DNA of 64,000 bases from Pandoraea bronchicola (GTDB taxonomy: Bacteria; Pseudomonadota; Gammaproteobacteria; Burkholderiales; Burkholderiaceae): positions 434,001 through 498,000 of the forward strand of contig NZ_CABPST010000001.1 in assembly GCF_902459805.1 (NCBI RefSeq), written 5' to 3'. Within the stretch, counting starts at the first letter, position 1. The number at the start of each line of letters is the position of its first letter. The notes below the pieces were generated by a model. It did no database searches. It was not told where the DNA came from and saw only the letters and a program-made list of their open reading frames with translations. The translations under genes and the position numbers were made by a program. Below are positions 1-11,585 of the stretch, in pieces.

Positions 1-175
1 TCTCGGTGTCGCGATCGATATCGCGCCACACGTCCGCCAGTTCCCGATGCATCTGATGGTCGGCCGTCGACAAGCCGCTCTTGTTCGCCCCAGCGCCCAT
101 GATCAGTTCGAGCACGCCGTTGGGATGCCGCTTGAACTGCAGCGACTGGTAGTGTTGATACGGGTCTTGCGACAT
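1..175 (-). CDS. Enoyl-CoA hydratase/isomerase family protein, N-terminal part (cut by window edge)
   Basis: Only the first 58 codons are present; the gene runs off the left edge. The protein starts MSQDPYQHYQSLQFKRHPNG and continues with a VLELIMGAGANKSGL segment, the opening beta strands typical of crotonase-fold enoyl-CoA hydratases. A GGAG Shine-Dalgarno sequence lies 9 bases before the ATG. It is downstream of the substrate-binding protein gene on the same strand, with a hairpin terminator between them. Family assignment rests on N-terminal resemblance only; the oxyanion-hole residues are outside the window. Confidence 0.7.
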   Translation of the reverse strand, partial: MSQDPYQHYQSLQFKRHPNGVLELIMGAGANKSGLSTADHQMHRELADVWRDIDRDTE

Positions 176-187
176 GGCTTACCGCTC

Positions 188-216
188 CAAAAAAATATCC
201 CCGCACAGGCGGGGAT
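188..216 (-). terminator. Rho-independent terminator after the substrate-binding protein gene
   Basis: ATCCCCGC (197-204) pairs with GCGGGGAT (209-216) around the tetraloop ACAG. On the minus strand the stem is followed by a run of T, the A run at 189-195 of the plus strand. It lies downstream of the binding-protein stop codon and directly before the ribosome binding site of the hydratase gene, so the two minus-strand genes are probably separate transcription units. Confidence 0.8.
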
Positions 217-335
217 TGGGAAACGGCGGCACCGGCCGAAGCCAGCGCCGCCGACGGTCAACAGGGCGATGTGAGCGACGTCGAACGCTTCACATCCGTC
301 ATTTATCGGCAGTGTTCACCGCGTTCGCATCGCGC

Positions 336-1487
336 TCACGGCGCGAGCAGCCACTTGCCGTTCTCAATCTTGACCATCACGCGCGCACGCTGGTCGAGGC
401 CAAGGTGATCGGTCGGGCTCATGTTGATCACACCGTTCGATACGTGGACTTCCTTGCTGGTCTCGAGCGCATCGCGCAGCGCCTTACGGAATTCCGGCGT
501 GCCCGGCTTGGCCGTCTTCAGGGCAATCGGAATGGCGCGCTGGAGCAAAATACCGGCGTCCCACGCATACGAACCGAAGGCCGCCACCGTGCCGGCACCG
601 TACTTGGCTTCGTACTTCTTGATGTAATCGAGCGCAACCGTCTTGGCCGGATGATCGTTCGACAACTGCGACGCCACGAGTACCGGGCTCGCCGGCAGGT
701 ACGTGTTGTTGCAGTCCTTGCCGCACACGCGCAGGAAGTCGTTATTACCCACACCGTGGTTGTGATACACGAGGCCCTTGTAGCCGCGCTCGGCCAGTGC
801 CTTCGGCGGCAACGCGGCAGGCGTGCCGGCCGCCCCCACGACGACGGCGTCCGGGTTGGTCGCCATGATCTTCAGGATCTGGCCCGTCACGCTCGGGTCA
901 GTGCGCGCAAAGCGCTCGTTGGCCACCATCTTGATCTTGTGCAGGCCAGCGAACTTGGCGACTTCCTCGTAGAAGGCCTCGCCCAGCGCATCGCCCTGAC
1001 CAATGAACGCCATCGTCTTCACGCCATGGCGGCTCGCATGCTCGGCAATGGCCGAAGCCATCTGCGCGTCGGTCTGCGGAGTCTTGAACATCCAGTAGCG
1101 CTTGGCGTCGACCGGCTCAATGATGCGCGCCGACGAAGCCAACGAAATCGTCGGCGTAGTGCCGCTGGCGATGACGTCGAGCATCGCCAGCGTGTTCGGC
1201 GTGATCGACGAGCCAATGATGGCGTCGACGTGGTTCTCGGAGATAAGCTTTTTGGTGTTCTGAACCGCAGTCGTGGTATCCGATGCGTCGTCCAACACAA
1301 TGTAGTCAACCTTCTGACCGCCAATTTCGGTCGGCAGCATGGTGATCGTGTTGCGCGCCGGAATGCCAAGCGAGGCGGCAGGGCCGGTGAGCGAGATGCT
1401 CACGCCAATCTTGACCTGAGCGGCAGCGCCACCAGCCAATGCCAGCAACATCGCACCCAGCAGGGCAGTGCGCACGGGGTTTCGCAT
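336..1487 (-). CDS. Branched-chain amino acid ABC transporter, periplasmic substrate-binding protein
   Basis: 383-residue periplasmic binding protein of the LivJ/LivK type (Peripla_BP_6 family). The chosen ATG has AGGAG upstream and gives MRNPVRTALLGAMLLALAGG, a classic signal peptide ending near AAAQ, followed by the family hallmark VKIGVSISLTGPAASLGIP. Later segments IVLDDASDTTTAVQNTKKL and AIIGSSITPNTLAMLDV are typical of the first lobe. A longer reading frame from 1550 would put 21 extra residues before the signal peptide and is less likely. No permease or ATPase genes are visible; they may lie elsewhere. The ligand is not predictable from sequence; the neighbouring hydratase suggests a carboxylic or aromatic acid is also possible. 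Confidence 0.9.
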   Translation of the reverse strand: MRNPVRTALLGAMLLALAGGAAAQVKIGVSISLTGPAASLGIPARNTITMLPTEIGGQKVDYIVLDDASDTTTAVQNTKKLISENHVDAIIGSSITPNTLAMLDVIASGTTPTISLASSARIIEPVDAKRYWMFKTPQTDAQMASAIAEHASRHGVKTMAFIGQGDALGEAFYEEVAKFAGLHKIKMVANERFARTDPSVTGQILKIMATNPDAVVVGAAGTPAALPPKALAERGYKGLVYHNHGVGNNDFLRVCGKDCNNTYLPASPVLVASQLSNDHPAKTVALDYIKKYEAKYGAGTVAAFGSYAWDAGILLQRAIPIALKTAKPGTPEFRKALRDALETSKEVHVSNGVINMSPTDHLGLDQRARVMVKIENGKWLLAP

Positions 1488-1933
1488 GGAAAATCTCCTG
1501 GTCTTGCCCGCGCTGCATTTTTGTTTACGCGAATGCCCCGGAACGGACACCTCGCGCCGCGCCGGCGAAAGTTAGGGCCCGCCCGCTCACCCGATAGGGC
1601 AGCGAACCGACTCAAGGAGACAAAGAATAGCGGAGCCGGAATTGCCCGCCATATCCGGGTTCACCCTAGGGACGTTTGCCGATGCACCGCAAACCGCCTC
1701 GGGTCGCGACGCGCTATTGGGCTCGTTTGAATGACGCTCCATTCATCCCCTCCCCCCCCAACACCGCCCTCCAGATGGACCGGGGCCCCTTTCCGCCTCT
1801 CAGACATAAACCCAACTCGCTGCAGAAAGGGGCCCCGGTCCATCTCCCCTCTCCCCCCTTCCTCCCTTCCTTCCTTCCTTCGCTGTGCTTCTCATCGACA
1901 CCCATTCCCACGCCGGGCGCAGCAGCCAGCGTC
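1488..1933. other. Intergenic region with a perfect 19-bp inverted repeat and a polypyrimidine tract
   Basis: 446 bases between the fumarylacetoacetate hydrolase family gene and the binding-protein gene, both on the minus strand. No convincing gene is present. It holds the inverted repeat at 1775-1843, C-rich runs at 1748-1758 and a 39-base all-pyrimidine tract at 1843-1881. The promoter of the binding protein must lie in the 1490-1770 part, but I see no clear consensus hexamers. Confidence 0.6.
1775..1843. repeat. Perfect 19-bp inverted repeat with a 31-base loop
   Basis: ATGGACCGGGGCCCCTTTC (1775-1793) is the exact reverse complement of 1825-1843. Each arm contains the self-complementary core GGGGCCCC. 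The loop spans 1794-1824. It could act as a strong transcription barrier for the upstream minus-strand gene, or be the footprint of a small mobile repeat. No T run follows either arm, so a canonical terminator is not clear. Confidence 0.8.
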
Positions 1934-2920
1934 TTACTCGTCCAGCGGCGCAACCGCCTGATCAATGGCACCAAAGATCGACTTGCCCTGCGCATCGAAC
2001 ATTTCAATGCGCACACGATCGCCATACCGCATGAATGACGTCTGCGGCGCACCACCGTCGATCGTCTCCAACATTCGCTTCTCCGCAATACACGCACTCC
2101 CCCGACTGCGGTCCTTGTTCGAGATCGTGCCCGAACCCACTATGGTCCCCGCCCGCACATTGCGCGTCTTGCACACATGCGCCACAAGCTGGCCAAAGTC
2201 GAACACCATGTCTTCGCCACATTCCGGCACACCAAACTTCTTGTCGTTCCACTTCACCGTCAACGGACGATGCACCCGCCCACCATGCCAGGCATCACCC
2301 AGTTCGTCCGGCGTGACCGCCACCGGCGAGAAACTGCTCGCCGGCTTGCTCTGGAAGAACCCAAAGCCTTTGGCCAACTCAGCCGGAATCAGGTTGCGCA
2401 GGCTCACGTCGTTGACCAGCATCAGCAAGCGAATACCCTCTAGCGCACGCGCCGGACTCGCCCCCATCGGCACGTCCGATGTCACCACGGCAACCTCCGC
2501 CTCGAAATCGATCCCGAAGTCCTCGGACGCACACACAATGTCGTCGGTCGGTCCGATGAAGTCGTCACTGCCGCCCTGATACATCAGCGGATCAGTCCAG
2601 AATTCGGGCGGCATCTCCGCCCCGCGCGCCTTGCGCACCAGCTCGACGTGGTTCACATACGCCGAACCATCCGCCCACTGATACGCACGCGGCAACGGCG
2701 CCATGCACTCGTCCGGGTCGAACGCGAACGTGTTGCGCGCCCGATGATGATTGAGCTCGGTGTAAAGCGTCTGGAGCTGTGGCGCGTAGAACGTCCAGTC
2801 GTCAAGCACACGTTGCAGCGTGGGCGCGATAGCGTCGGCAATGCAGGCGATGGACAAGTCGCGCGACACGACGATCAACTGACCGTCGCGGGTGCCGTCC
2901 TTGCGGGTAGCGAGTTTCAT
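1934..2920 (-). CDS. Fumarylacetoacetate hydrolase family protein
   Basis: 328-residue enzyme of the FAH family (hydrolases and decarboxylases acting on C-C bonds of beta-diketo or 2-oxo acids, metal dependent, cytosolic). It starts MKLATRKDGTRDGQLIVVSR; a frame from 3016 would add 32 residues running into the regulator promoter and is rejected. The acidic metal-binding stretch is visible as EDFGIDFEAEVAVV, followed by NDVSLRNLIP and the family motif VGSGTISNKD near the C-terminus. The N-terminal ~75 residues form the small domain seen in bacterial FahA-like proteins. It is divergent from an IclR regulator gene, a common arrangement for aromatic-acid catabolic genes, so that regulator may control it. 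The precise substrate is unknown. Confidence 0.85.
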   Translation of the reverse strand: MKLATRKDGTRDGQLIVVSRDLSIACIADAIAPTLQRVLDDWTFYAPQLQTLYTELNHHRARNTFAFDPDECMAPLPRAYQWADGSAYVNHVELVRKARGAEMPPEFWTDPLMYQGGSDDFIGPTDDIVCASEDFGIDFEAEVAVVTSDVPMGASPARALEGIRLLMLVNDVSLRNLIPAELAKGFGFFQSKPASSFSPVAVTPDELGDAWHGGRVHRPLTVKWNDKKFGVPECGEDMVFDFGQLVAHVCKTRNVRAGTIVGSGTISNKDRSRGSACIAEKRMLETIDGGAPQTSFMRYGDRVRIEMFDAQGKSIFGAIDQAVAPLDE

Positions 2921-3078
2921 GTGATGGTGTCTGCGGCCTGTCTCAGGCCCGATAGAATGGCGCGTGAAGCCGAAGATTCTACCTGAGGGCTTCGCCCAAC
3001 GATCACCCGGCAGCACCGGCGGCCCACGCCTCGACGCATCGAAGCCTCACACCGCCGCGACGACGAAGACGGAGACAC

Positions 3079-3936
3079 ATGACATTGCCAGACGAAGACA
3101 ACAAGATCGACAACGACGACAACACAGCCGCCCCCGACGAGGAGAAAACCCGCTCGGGTATCCAATCCATCGAAGTGGGTTTCCGGCTCATCGAGGTTCT
3201 GACCGAGGCGTCGAACGCCATGATGCTGCGCGACCTCGCACACGCCGCCGGGATGAACCCCGCCAAAGCCCACCGCTATCTCGTGAGCTTCCAGCGGCTC
3301 GGCCTCATCGTCCAGGACCCGGTCAGCGGACGCTACGACCTCGGGCCGTTCACGCTGCGCATGGGTCTGGCCCACCTCGCCCGCATCGACGCCTTCAAGG
3401 CCGCCCGCTTCGCCCTTTCCGAGTTGCGCGATGCCATCGACCAGACCGTAGGCCTCGCCGTCTGGGGCAATCAGGGACCGACTGTCGTGCATTGGCTCGA
3501 TTCGACTTTCCCGATGCGCGTGCCGCTGCGCCTGGGCGACGTCATGCCCATGCTCGAATCGGCCGCCGGCCGTCTGTTCGCCGCCTATCTCCCCGAGCGC
3601 CAGACGGCACCGCTCATCGACGCCGCCCTCACCGCCGTGCAACACGCGTCTCGGCATCACCTGCCTGCCACACGCGCACAGTACGATGCAGTACTCGACG
3701 ACGTGCGCGCACACCGGGCGTCGCGCGTCGAGGGCACCGTGCTGCCGTCCGTCAATGCATTCTGCATGCCGGTGTTCGATGCCACCGGGCAACTCGTGAT
3801 GGGCCTCATGGCACTAGGTCCGGAAAGCCGGTTCGATGCCAGTTGGGGCGGCCCGATCGACACCGCCCTGCGCACGCTCGCTCAACAACTCTCAGCCGAC
3901 CTCGGCCATTCCCACGCGCCGGGCGCCAAGCCCTGA
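3079..3936 (+). CDS. IclR family transcriptional regulator
   Basis: 285 residues. An acidic low-complexity N-terminus (about 1-25) is followed by a winged helix-turn-helix (about 27-90) with SIEVGFRLIEVLTE and LRDLAHAAGMNPAKAHRYL, then the IclR effector-binding domain (about 95-270) including ESAAGRLFAAYLP and VLPSVNAFCMPVFDATGQLV. The ATG at 3079 follows a GGAG at 3071. The gene is divergent from the FAH-family gene with about 158 bases between them, which makes that enzyme the most likely target. The effector cannot be read from the sequence. Confidence 0.9.
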   Translation: MTLPDEDNKIDNDDNTAAPDEEKTRSGIQSIEVGFRLIEVLTEASNAMMLRDLAHAAGMNPAKAHRYLVSFQRLGLIVQDPVSGRYDLGPFTLRMGLAHLARIDAFKAARFALSELRDAIDQTVGLAVWGNQGPTVVHWLDSTFPMRVPLRLGDVMPMLESAAGRLFAAYLPERQTAPLIDAALTAVQHASRHHLPATRAQYDAVLDDVRAHRASRVEGTVLPSVNAFCMPVFDATGQLVMGLMALGPESRFDASWGGPIDTALRTLAQQLSADLGHSHAPGAKP

Positions 3937-4076
3937 GTGTTCGGCGCACAGAACCGTCACGACGCGGCCGCCGAACGGCGTTGCCGCGCCATGAACGGCG
4001 CCTCGCAAGATCTGTCGAACCAAGTTCATCGCAATGTGCGATCCTGATAACCTGACGTTCCGGCTTATCAACTCTC

Positions 4077-5234
4077 GTGTCATCGCGTGCCCCTCACCCC
4101 TGTCGCCAAATAGCGCCTAACGTGCCTCCGGCTCCCGACGATTCCCAAGACGCCCTGTCGACGCCCTCGAGCCCAACGCCGCCGGGCTCACGCGGACGCT
4201 GGATCGTATGGGCGAGCGTGCTGGCCGCAGTGCTCGTCGCGCATCTGCTCATCGCGCTTTGGGTCGCCACTCACCGGACAACACTCGATGACACACCGAT
4301 TCCCGAAATTCCGATCACGCTGATCCCGCTCAAACCCGTCGCACCGCCCGCGCCCCCGGCACCCTCGCCGAAACCCAAGCGGATCGTCAAACCGCATCGG
4401 CCCAAGACCGCACGGCCAGCGCGGCCCAACACGCTTGCCGCCCCCGCAACGGCCGACTCACCAGGACCACAAGCGGCCTCGGAGACCGTCGCAGGCGAAG
4501 GAACCACGCCCGGCGCCCCCGCCAGCAGCGCGCAAGCCTCGTCACCCGCAGGGCCGCCCCTGACAGCGGCAGCCGCCAATGGCGACAAGTTCGATCCCCC
4601 CCCTTCCGTCACGCTGACGTACGACGCGCTGATGAACGGGGTACGCAACCAGACCGGCGAGTTGCACTGGGTAAACGAGAACGGGCATTACCGCTTGCGA
4701 GTGGCGGTGCCGATCATCTTCTTCGGCACCTTCGAGTTCATCAGCGAAGGCGGTTTCGACGCGAATGGCATTGCGCCTTCCCGTTATGTGGAAAAACGCG
4801 GGCGGCGCGCCGAGTACACGACCGACTTTCATCGGGACGGCACACCCACACTGAGCTTCACGCGCTCCGGCCAGTCCGTGCCGCTGGCGCCCGGGGCACA
4901 GGACCGGTTCAGCGTGATGATGCAACTGGCAAGCTACGCAAGAGGCAATCCCGAGCGCTATACCCAGGTGGGCGTAACGCACGAGTTCACGGTGGTCGAC
5001 ACCGATAGCAGCGAAGTCTGGCCGGTGCAGTACGTTGGCAGCGAGACCTTGCGCACACCTCAGGGCTATGTCGAGACTCGCCACTTCACCCGTTTGCCTC
5101 GCAAGACAGGGGATGAGCGGCGTGTCGATATCTGGCTCGCACCCTCGCTCGACTGGCTGCCGGTGCGCGTCAAGCAAATCGAACCGTCAGGCAACGAGTT
5201 CGAACTGATCTTCACGCAAAAATCGCCCCCCTGA
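4077..5234 (+). CDS. DUF3108 domain-containing membrane-anchored protein
   Basis: 385 residues from a GTG start; an in-frame GTG at 4122 is an alternative and neither has a strong Shine-Dalgarno sequence. One membrane segment (about 42-64, IVWASVLAAVLVAHLLIALW) is followed by a long Pro/Ala/Lys-rich linker (about 80-170) with a KPKRIVKPHRPKTARPARP stretch, giving a TonB-like architecture. The C-terminal DUF3108 domain (about 178-383) includes TGELHWVNENGHYRLRVAV and DIWLAPSLDWLPVRVKQIE. It is probably a periplasmic domain tethered to the inner membrane. DUF3108 proteins are common in Burkholderiales and have no firmly established role. Confidence 0.75.
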   Translation: MSSRAPHPCRQIAPNVPPAPDDSQDALSTPSSPTPPGSRGRWIVWASVLAAVLVAHLLIALWVATHRTTLDDTPIPEIPITLIPLKPVAPPAPPAPSPKPKRIVKPHRPKTARPARPNTLAAPATADSPGPQAASETVAGEGTTPGAPASSAQASSPAGPPLTAAAANGDKFDPPPSVTLTYDALMNGVRNQTGELHWVNENGHYRLRVAVPIIFFGTFEFISEGGFDANGIAPSRYVEKRGRRAEYTTDFHRDGTPTLSFTRSGQSVPLAPGAQDRFSVMMQLASYARGNPERYTQVGVTHEFTVVDTDSSEVWPVQYVGSETLRTPQGYVETRHFTRLPRKTGDERRVDIWLAPSLDWLPVRVKQIEPSGNEFELIFTQKSPP

Positions 5235-5445
5235 GTCCTCTCGTGCCGCCCATGCCCGGAGGTGAGATCCATTCCTTAGAAATTCGAGCGATACAGACAT
5301 TTCGCGGCAGTACGGCAAAGTGTTGCCTCACTACTACGAAACGCCCAGCACAAGTCGAAGGTTCCTGACATAATCGGAATCGTCCCACTGCATCGACACC
5401 CCATCGTTAGCAGACGCATCGACGAGATCCGGGAGGCCGCTCACC

Positions 5446-6240
5446 ATGAAAGTCAGTGCCAACGGTGCATCGATTCACTACGCGGTGGACGGCCACGGCC
5501 CGTGGCTGACGCTCGCGCATCCGTTGGGTGCGGATCTTACGGTCTGGGACGATCTGATGCCCGAGCTCGCGGCACATTTCCGGGTGCTCCGTTACGACAG
5601 CCGCGGCCATGGCGGCAGCGAGGTGCCGCGTGGCCCGTACACCATCAAGCAACTGGCGGCCGACGCGACGGCCCTGCTCAGTTCGCTGGAGATCCCGCGA
5701 ACGCATTTCGTTGGCATTTCGATGGGGGGGGCCGTCGCCCAGCAAGTGGCACTCGACGCGCCCGAGCGCATCGCCAGCCTGACGCTGATCGACACCACCG
5801 CCGGCTATGACGACGCCGACGCGAAGCGCTTTCTCGAGCGCGCCACCGAAGCCCGTGAGCATGGGATGAAGGATCTTGCCAAGAGCACGCTGGAGCGCTG
5901 GCTTGGTGAGCGGTTCCGCAAGCACCATCCGGAGCAGGCCGAACGCATTCGGGCACTCGTGGCCCGCGCCCACCCGGAGGGCTTTGCCGCCTCATGTGAA
6001 GCGCTGGCAGCGTTCGATGTGCGAACACGGTTGCCGGAAATCGAAGCGCCGACACTGGTACTCGTCGGGGAAAACGATCCCTCGACCCCGCCGGCCATGG
6101 CTCGGCGCCTGGCCAGCGGCATTGCAGATGCCCGGCTGGAAATCGTGCCGGACGCGGCGCATCTGTCGATCGTCGAACAGAAACAGTTCGTAACCAATGC
6201 CCTTGCAACATTTTTACAAGGAGCCGCCTCTAACGTATGA
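5446..6240 (+). CDS. Alpha/beta fold hydrolase, 3-oxoadipate enol-lactonase-like
   Basis: 264 residues with a complete alpha/beta hydrolase core. The nucleophile elbow is GISMGG (Ser92), the acid is in VGENDPSTPP and the catalytic His is in PDAAHLS near the C-terminus. The opening (YAVDGHGPWLTLAHPLGAD) and RYDSRGHGGSEVP resemble PcaD-type enol-lactonases, but no protocatechuate genes are nearby, so a general esterase or lactonase function is as likely. GGGAGG lies a few bases upstream of the ATG. Downstream is an unrelated DUF3567 gene. Confidence 0.85.
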   Translation: MKVSANGASIHYAVDGHGPWLTLAHPLGADLTVWDDLMPELAAHFRVLRYDSRGHGGSEVPRGPYTIKQLAADATALLSSLEIPRTHFVGISMGGAVAQQVALDAPERIASLTLIDTTAGYDDADAKRFLERATEAREHGMKDLAKSTLERWLGERFRKHHPEQAERIRALVARAHPEGFAASCEALAAFDVRTRLPEIEAPTLVLVGENDPSTPPAMARRLASGIADARLEIVPDAAHLSIVEQKQFVTNALATFLQGAASNV

Positions 6241-6413
6241 CACCTGCAATCTGCGGGACCTGAAACGGGACCTTTGACAAGGAGGGCAAAAACCATTGAA
6301 TTCGTCAGCCGGTGTGCCGATAAGCGAATCATGGGGCACTGCCTCTTGAAATCGCGCCGCGTCGCCCCTATGTGGGTTATCAAGGACCATGCAGGAACAC
6401 CAGGAGAGTTGCC

Positions 6414-6671
6414 ATGCTCATGATTTACAACAGCCCGAACTACTGTGTCGTTGAGTTTTCCGCAGATAACGGCAATCACGCGCTGTCTGCCGGTGGCTAT
6501 GAAATCGTGGACAAAACCGCTGGCCGCGAGATCTTTCTCGACGGCACGCTTGCCCGGCAATTCCGTGAAGAAGTGCAGAAGCTGATCGCTTCCGAACCCT
6601 CCGAGGACGAAGTCGATGAATTCCTCGGCCAATTCGATACCTTCATGACGAACCCGGTCGTGCTCCATTGA
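6414..6671 (+). CDS. DUF3567 family protein
   Basis: 85 residues. The ATG at 6414 is preceded by AGGAGAG at good spacing; a longer reading frame from 6372 lacks support. The protein starts MLMIYNSPNYCVVEFS and carries GGYEIVDKTAGREIFLDG and an acidic C-terminal part, as in the short DUF3567 proteins found throughout Burkholderiales. No molecular function is established for this family. It ends 30 bases before a bidirectional terminator shared with the converging rhodanese gene. Confidence 0.85.
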   Translation: MLMIYNSPNYCVVEFSADNGNHALSAGGYEIVDKTAGREIFLDGTLARQFREEVQKLIASEPSEDEVDEFLGQFDTFMTNPVVLH

Positions 6672-6701
6672 CGCAAACACCGTACGCGGTGCCGCCACAC
6701 G

Positions 6702-6730
6702 AAAAACCCTCGCCACGGCGAGGGTTTTTT
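6702..6730. terminator. Bidirectional Rho-independent terminator between converging genes
   Basis: AAAAACCCTCGCC and GGCGAGGGTTTTTT form a stem around a very short loop, with T runs in both reading directions. It separates the DUF3567 gene (plus) from the rhodanese gene (minus). Confidence 0.9.
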
Positions 6731-6799
6731 CATGGTGCGGGAGCTTGACGCCATGTCAGGCTTTCGCTTCAGCTTCGCCCCCTTCCCGCGAACGGGCCT

Positions 6800-7192
6800 T
6801 CAGCACTGCTCCCACGGCAACCCATCGAAGCGCCAGCCGTTCACGGCGTTGCGATGGTGGGTGGCGTCCAGATCGCCCTCGAAGCCGTGCAGCACCCCAT
6901 AGACATTGCGAAAGCCCGCCGCCTCGAGCGCTTCCCCGGCCGTCGCACTGCGGTTACCGCTGCGGCAGATCAGCAGCACGGGGCGCTCGCCGCCCGCCCC
7001 GGCGAGCTTGCGCACGCTCGGGACAAAGTGGGGATTGATTTCCCAGTCCGGACCATCGTTCCAGGCCACGTGGATCGCCCCCGCCGGGTGTCCCACGAAC
7101 AGGTATTCCATCTCGCTGCGGCAGTCGACGAACAGCGCGTTGGCGTTGGCTTGCAGAAACTGGTGAGCAGCGCTCGGGAGCAGGAATTCCAT
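6800..7192 (-). CDS. Rhodanese-like domain protein
   Basis: 130-residue single-domain rhodanese. The start MEFLLPSAAHQFLQANAN was chosen over an extension from 7282 whose extra 30 residues are Ala/Pro-rich and unlike the family. The active-site loop is CRSGNRSATAG with Cys76 as the predicted sulfur carrier; VDCRSEMEYLFVGHPAGAIH is the preceding CH2A-type segment. An intact catalytic Cys suggests real sulfurtransferase activity. It is divergent from metH with about 140 bases between the starts, an interesting sulfur-metabolism neighbour, though a functional link is inference. Confidence 0.85.
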   Translation of the reverse strand: MEFLLPSAAHQFLQANANALFVDCRSEMEYLFVGHPAGAIHVAWNDGPDWEINPHFVPSVRKLAGAGGERPVLLICRSGNRSATAGEALEAAGFRNVYGVLHGFEGDLDATHHRNAVNGWRFDGLPWEQC

Positions 7193-7331
7193 ATCGTTGG
7201 CCAAAGAGGTTGAAAATGGTACGTCACGCGCATCGTGCTTCGCGGCCGCCGCCGCGGGCGGCAGCGCGCGCGACAAGTGCAAAAGCCATTAGAATTATAG
7301 GTTTTCCGGCCACTCCAAGGCGACGTCCGTC

Positions 7332-8447
7332 ATGACCACCGCAACCCCATCCGCCGCCAACGTCCAAACGGGGACCGCACCGACCACGGCCCAGGCCCCC
7401 GTGCAGGCCCGCTACACGCGTGGTCAGGCGCTGCCTGCGCTGCTTGAATCACGCATCCTGATTCTGGACGGCGCGATGGGGACGATGATCCAGCAGTACA
7501 AGCTGGACGAAGCGCAGTACCGCGGCGCGCGCTTTGCCGAGTTCGCGCACGACGTGAAGGGCAACAATGAGTTGCTCTCGCTCACGCGCCCGGACGTCAT
7601 CAGCGAGATCCACCGCAAGTACCTCGCGGCCGGCGCCGATATCCTCGAGACGAATACGTTCGGGGCAACGACGATCGCGCAGAGCGACTATCACATGGAA
7701 GCGCTGGCCGACGAGATGAACCGCGAGTCGGCGCGCCTGGCGCGCGAGGCCTGCGACGCATTCAGCACGCCCGAGAAGCCGCGCTTCGCCGCCGGCGCCA
7801 TCGGCCCGACGCCCAAGACCGCGAGCATCAGCCCCGACGTCAACGACCCGGGGGCGCGCAACGTCGACTTCGACCAACTGCGCGACGCGTATTACGCGCA
7901 GGCCAAATCGCTGCTCGAAGGCGGTGTCGACCTGTTCCTCGTCGAGACGATCTTCGATACGCTCAACGCCAAGGCCGCGCTCTTCGCCATCGACGAGCTG
8001 TTCGAAGACACCGGGGAAGTGCTGCCGATCATGATTTCGGGCACCGTCACCGACGCCTCGGGACGCATTCTGTCCGGCCAGACGGTCGAAGCATTCTGGA
8101 ATTCGCTGCGTCACGCGCGCCCGCTCACGTTCGGTCTGAACTGCGCACTCGGTGCGACGCTCATGCGTCCGTACATCGCCGAGCTGGCCAAGCTGTGCAA
8201 CACGTTTGTCTCGGTCTATCCGAACGCCGGTCTGCCGAACCCGATGAGCGACACCGGCTTCGACGAAACGCCGGACGTGACCTCGGGCTTGCTCAAGGAA
8301 TTCGCGCAGGCCGGTCTCGTGAATCTGGCCGGCGGCTGCTGCGGCACCACTCCGGAGCACATTGCGGAGATCGCCAAGGCGCTGGCCGACGTGAAGCCGC
8401 GCCGCTGGCCCTCGCAGTACCGCAATGCCGGCGGCGAGGACGCATAA
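7332..8447 (+). CDS. metH: Methionine synthase, homocysteine-binding module (separate gene)
   Basis: 371 residues that correspond to the N-terminal homocysteine S-methyltransferase domain of cobalamin-dependent MetH. The core starts at [22 protein letters not shown] (about 45); zinc ligands are visible as Cys271 in GLNCALGA and Cys336/Cys337 in [10 protein letters not shown]. The first ~30 residues are a Thr/Ala-rich extension. It is followed after 112 bases by a second gene with all remaining MetH domains, so the enzyme is expected to act as a two-subunit complex converting homocysteine to methionine with methyl-B12. No cobalamin riboswitch is recognisable upstream. Confidence 0.93.
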   Translation: MTTATPSAANVQTGTAPTTAQAPVQARYTRGQALPALLESRILILDGAMGTMIQQYKLDEAQYRGARFAEFAHDVKGNNELLSLTRPDVISEIHRKYLAAGADILETNTFGATTIAQSDYHMEALADEMNRESARLAREACDAFSTPEKPRFAAGAIGPTPKTASISPDVNDPGARNVDFDQLRDAYYAQAKSLLEGGVDLFLVETIFDTLNAKAALFAIDELFEDTGEVLPIMISGTVTDASGRILSGQTVEAFWNSLRHARPLTFGLNCALGATLMRPYIAELAKLCNTFVSVYPNAGLPNPMSDTGFDETPDVTSGLLKEFAQAGLVNLAGGCCGTTPEHIAEIAKALADVKPRRWPSQYRNAGGEDA

Positions 8448-8559
8448 CGCGCCGCCGTCCGTCTGACGACCACCACACCGATTGCACAAGCCCGGCGCGC
8501 CGCCATCGCCCCAACGCGATCGCCATGACAGGCGCGCCAACCACTGAACGGATTGCCCC

Positions 8560-11310
<2,751 letters not shown>

Positions 11311-11585
11311 GGACATCCCGTCAACGCGCTCCGGCGGGCGGTATGGCTACCGCGCGCCGGGTCCGGATGCCATAATCGCGGCGGCACACCGACGCGGCAA
11401 TCACGGCAGTTTGACCGGCGGCGGGGGCAGAACCGCCGTCTGCCGTCTCCGGTGTCACGTGTCTGTCGCAACCGAAGCGTAGTGTCCCGCCCGATCGGGC
11501 TGATCCGGCCGATCGGATCCCCGGTCTCCGGCCTCCGGCCCCCTGCCCCCTGCCATAGGCCGGCTGGCTCACTTCGAGACGTCCC

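Noticed and set aside
174-1730. A 518-codon plus-strand frame over the binding-protein gene
   Set aside because: Arg/His-rich antisense shadow; the minus strand encodes a signal peptide and a clear periplasmic binding protein.
7193-7331. Cobalamin riboswitch upstream of the methionine synthase genes
   Set aside because: The gap is only about 140 bases and contains no B12-box-like conserved sequence that I can recognise.
11488-11520. Dense CGATCGG palindromes between metH and the MgtC-like gene
   Set aside because: Several short self-complementary stretches exist, but without T run or known consensus; such strings are frequent in GC-rich intergenic DNA.
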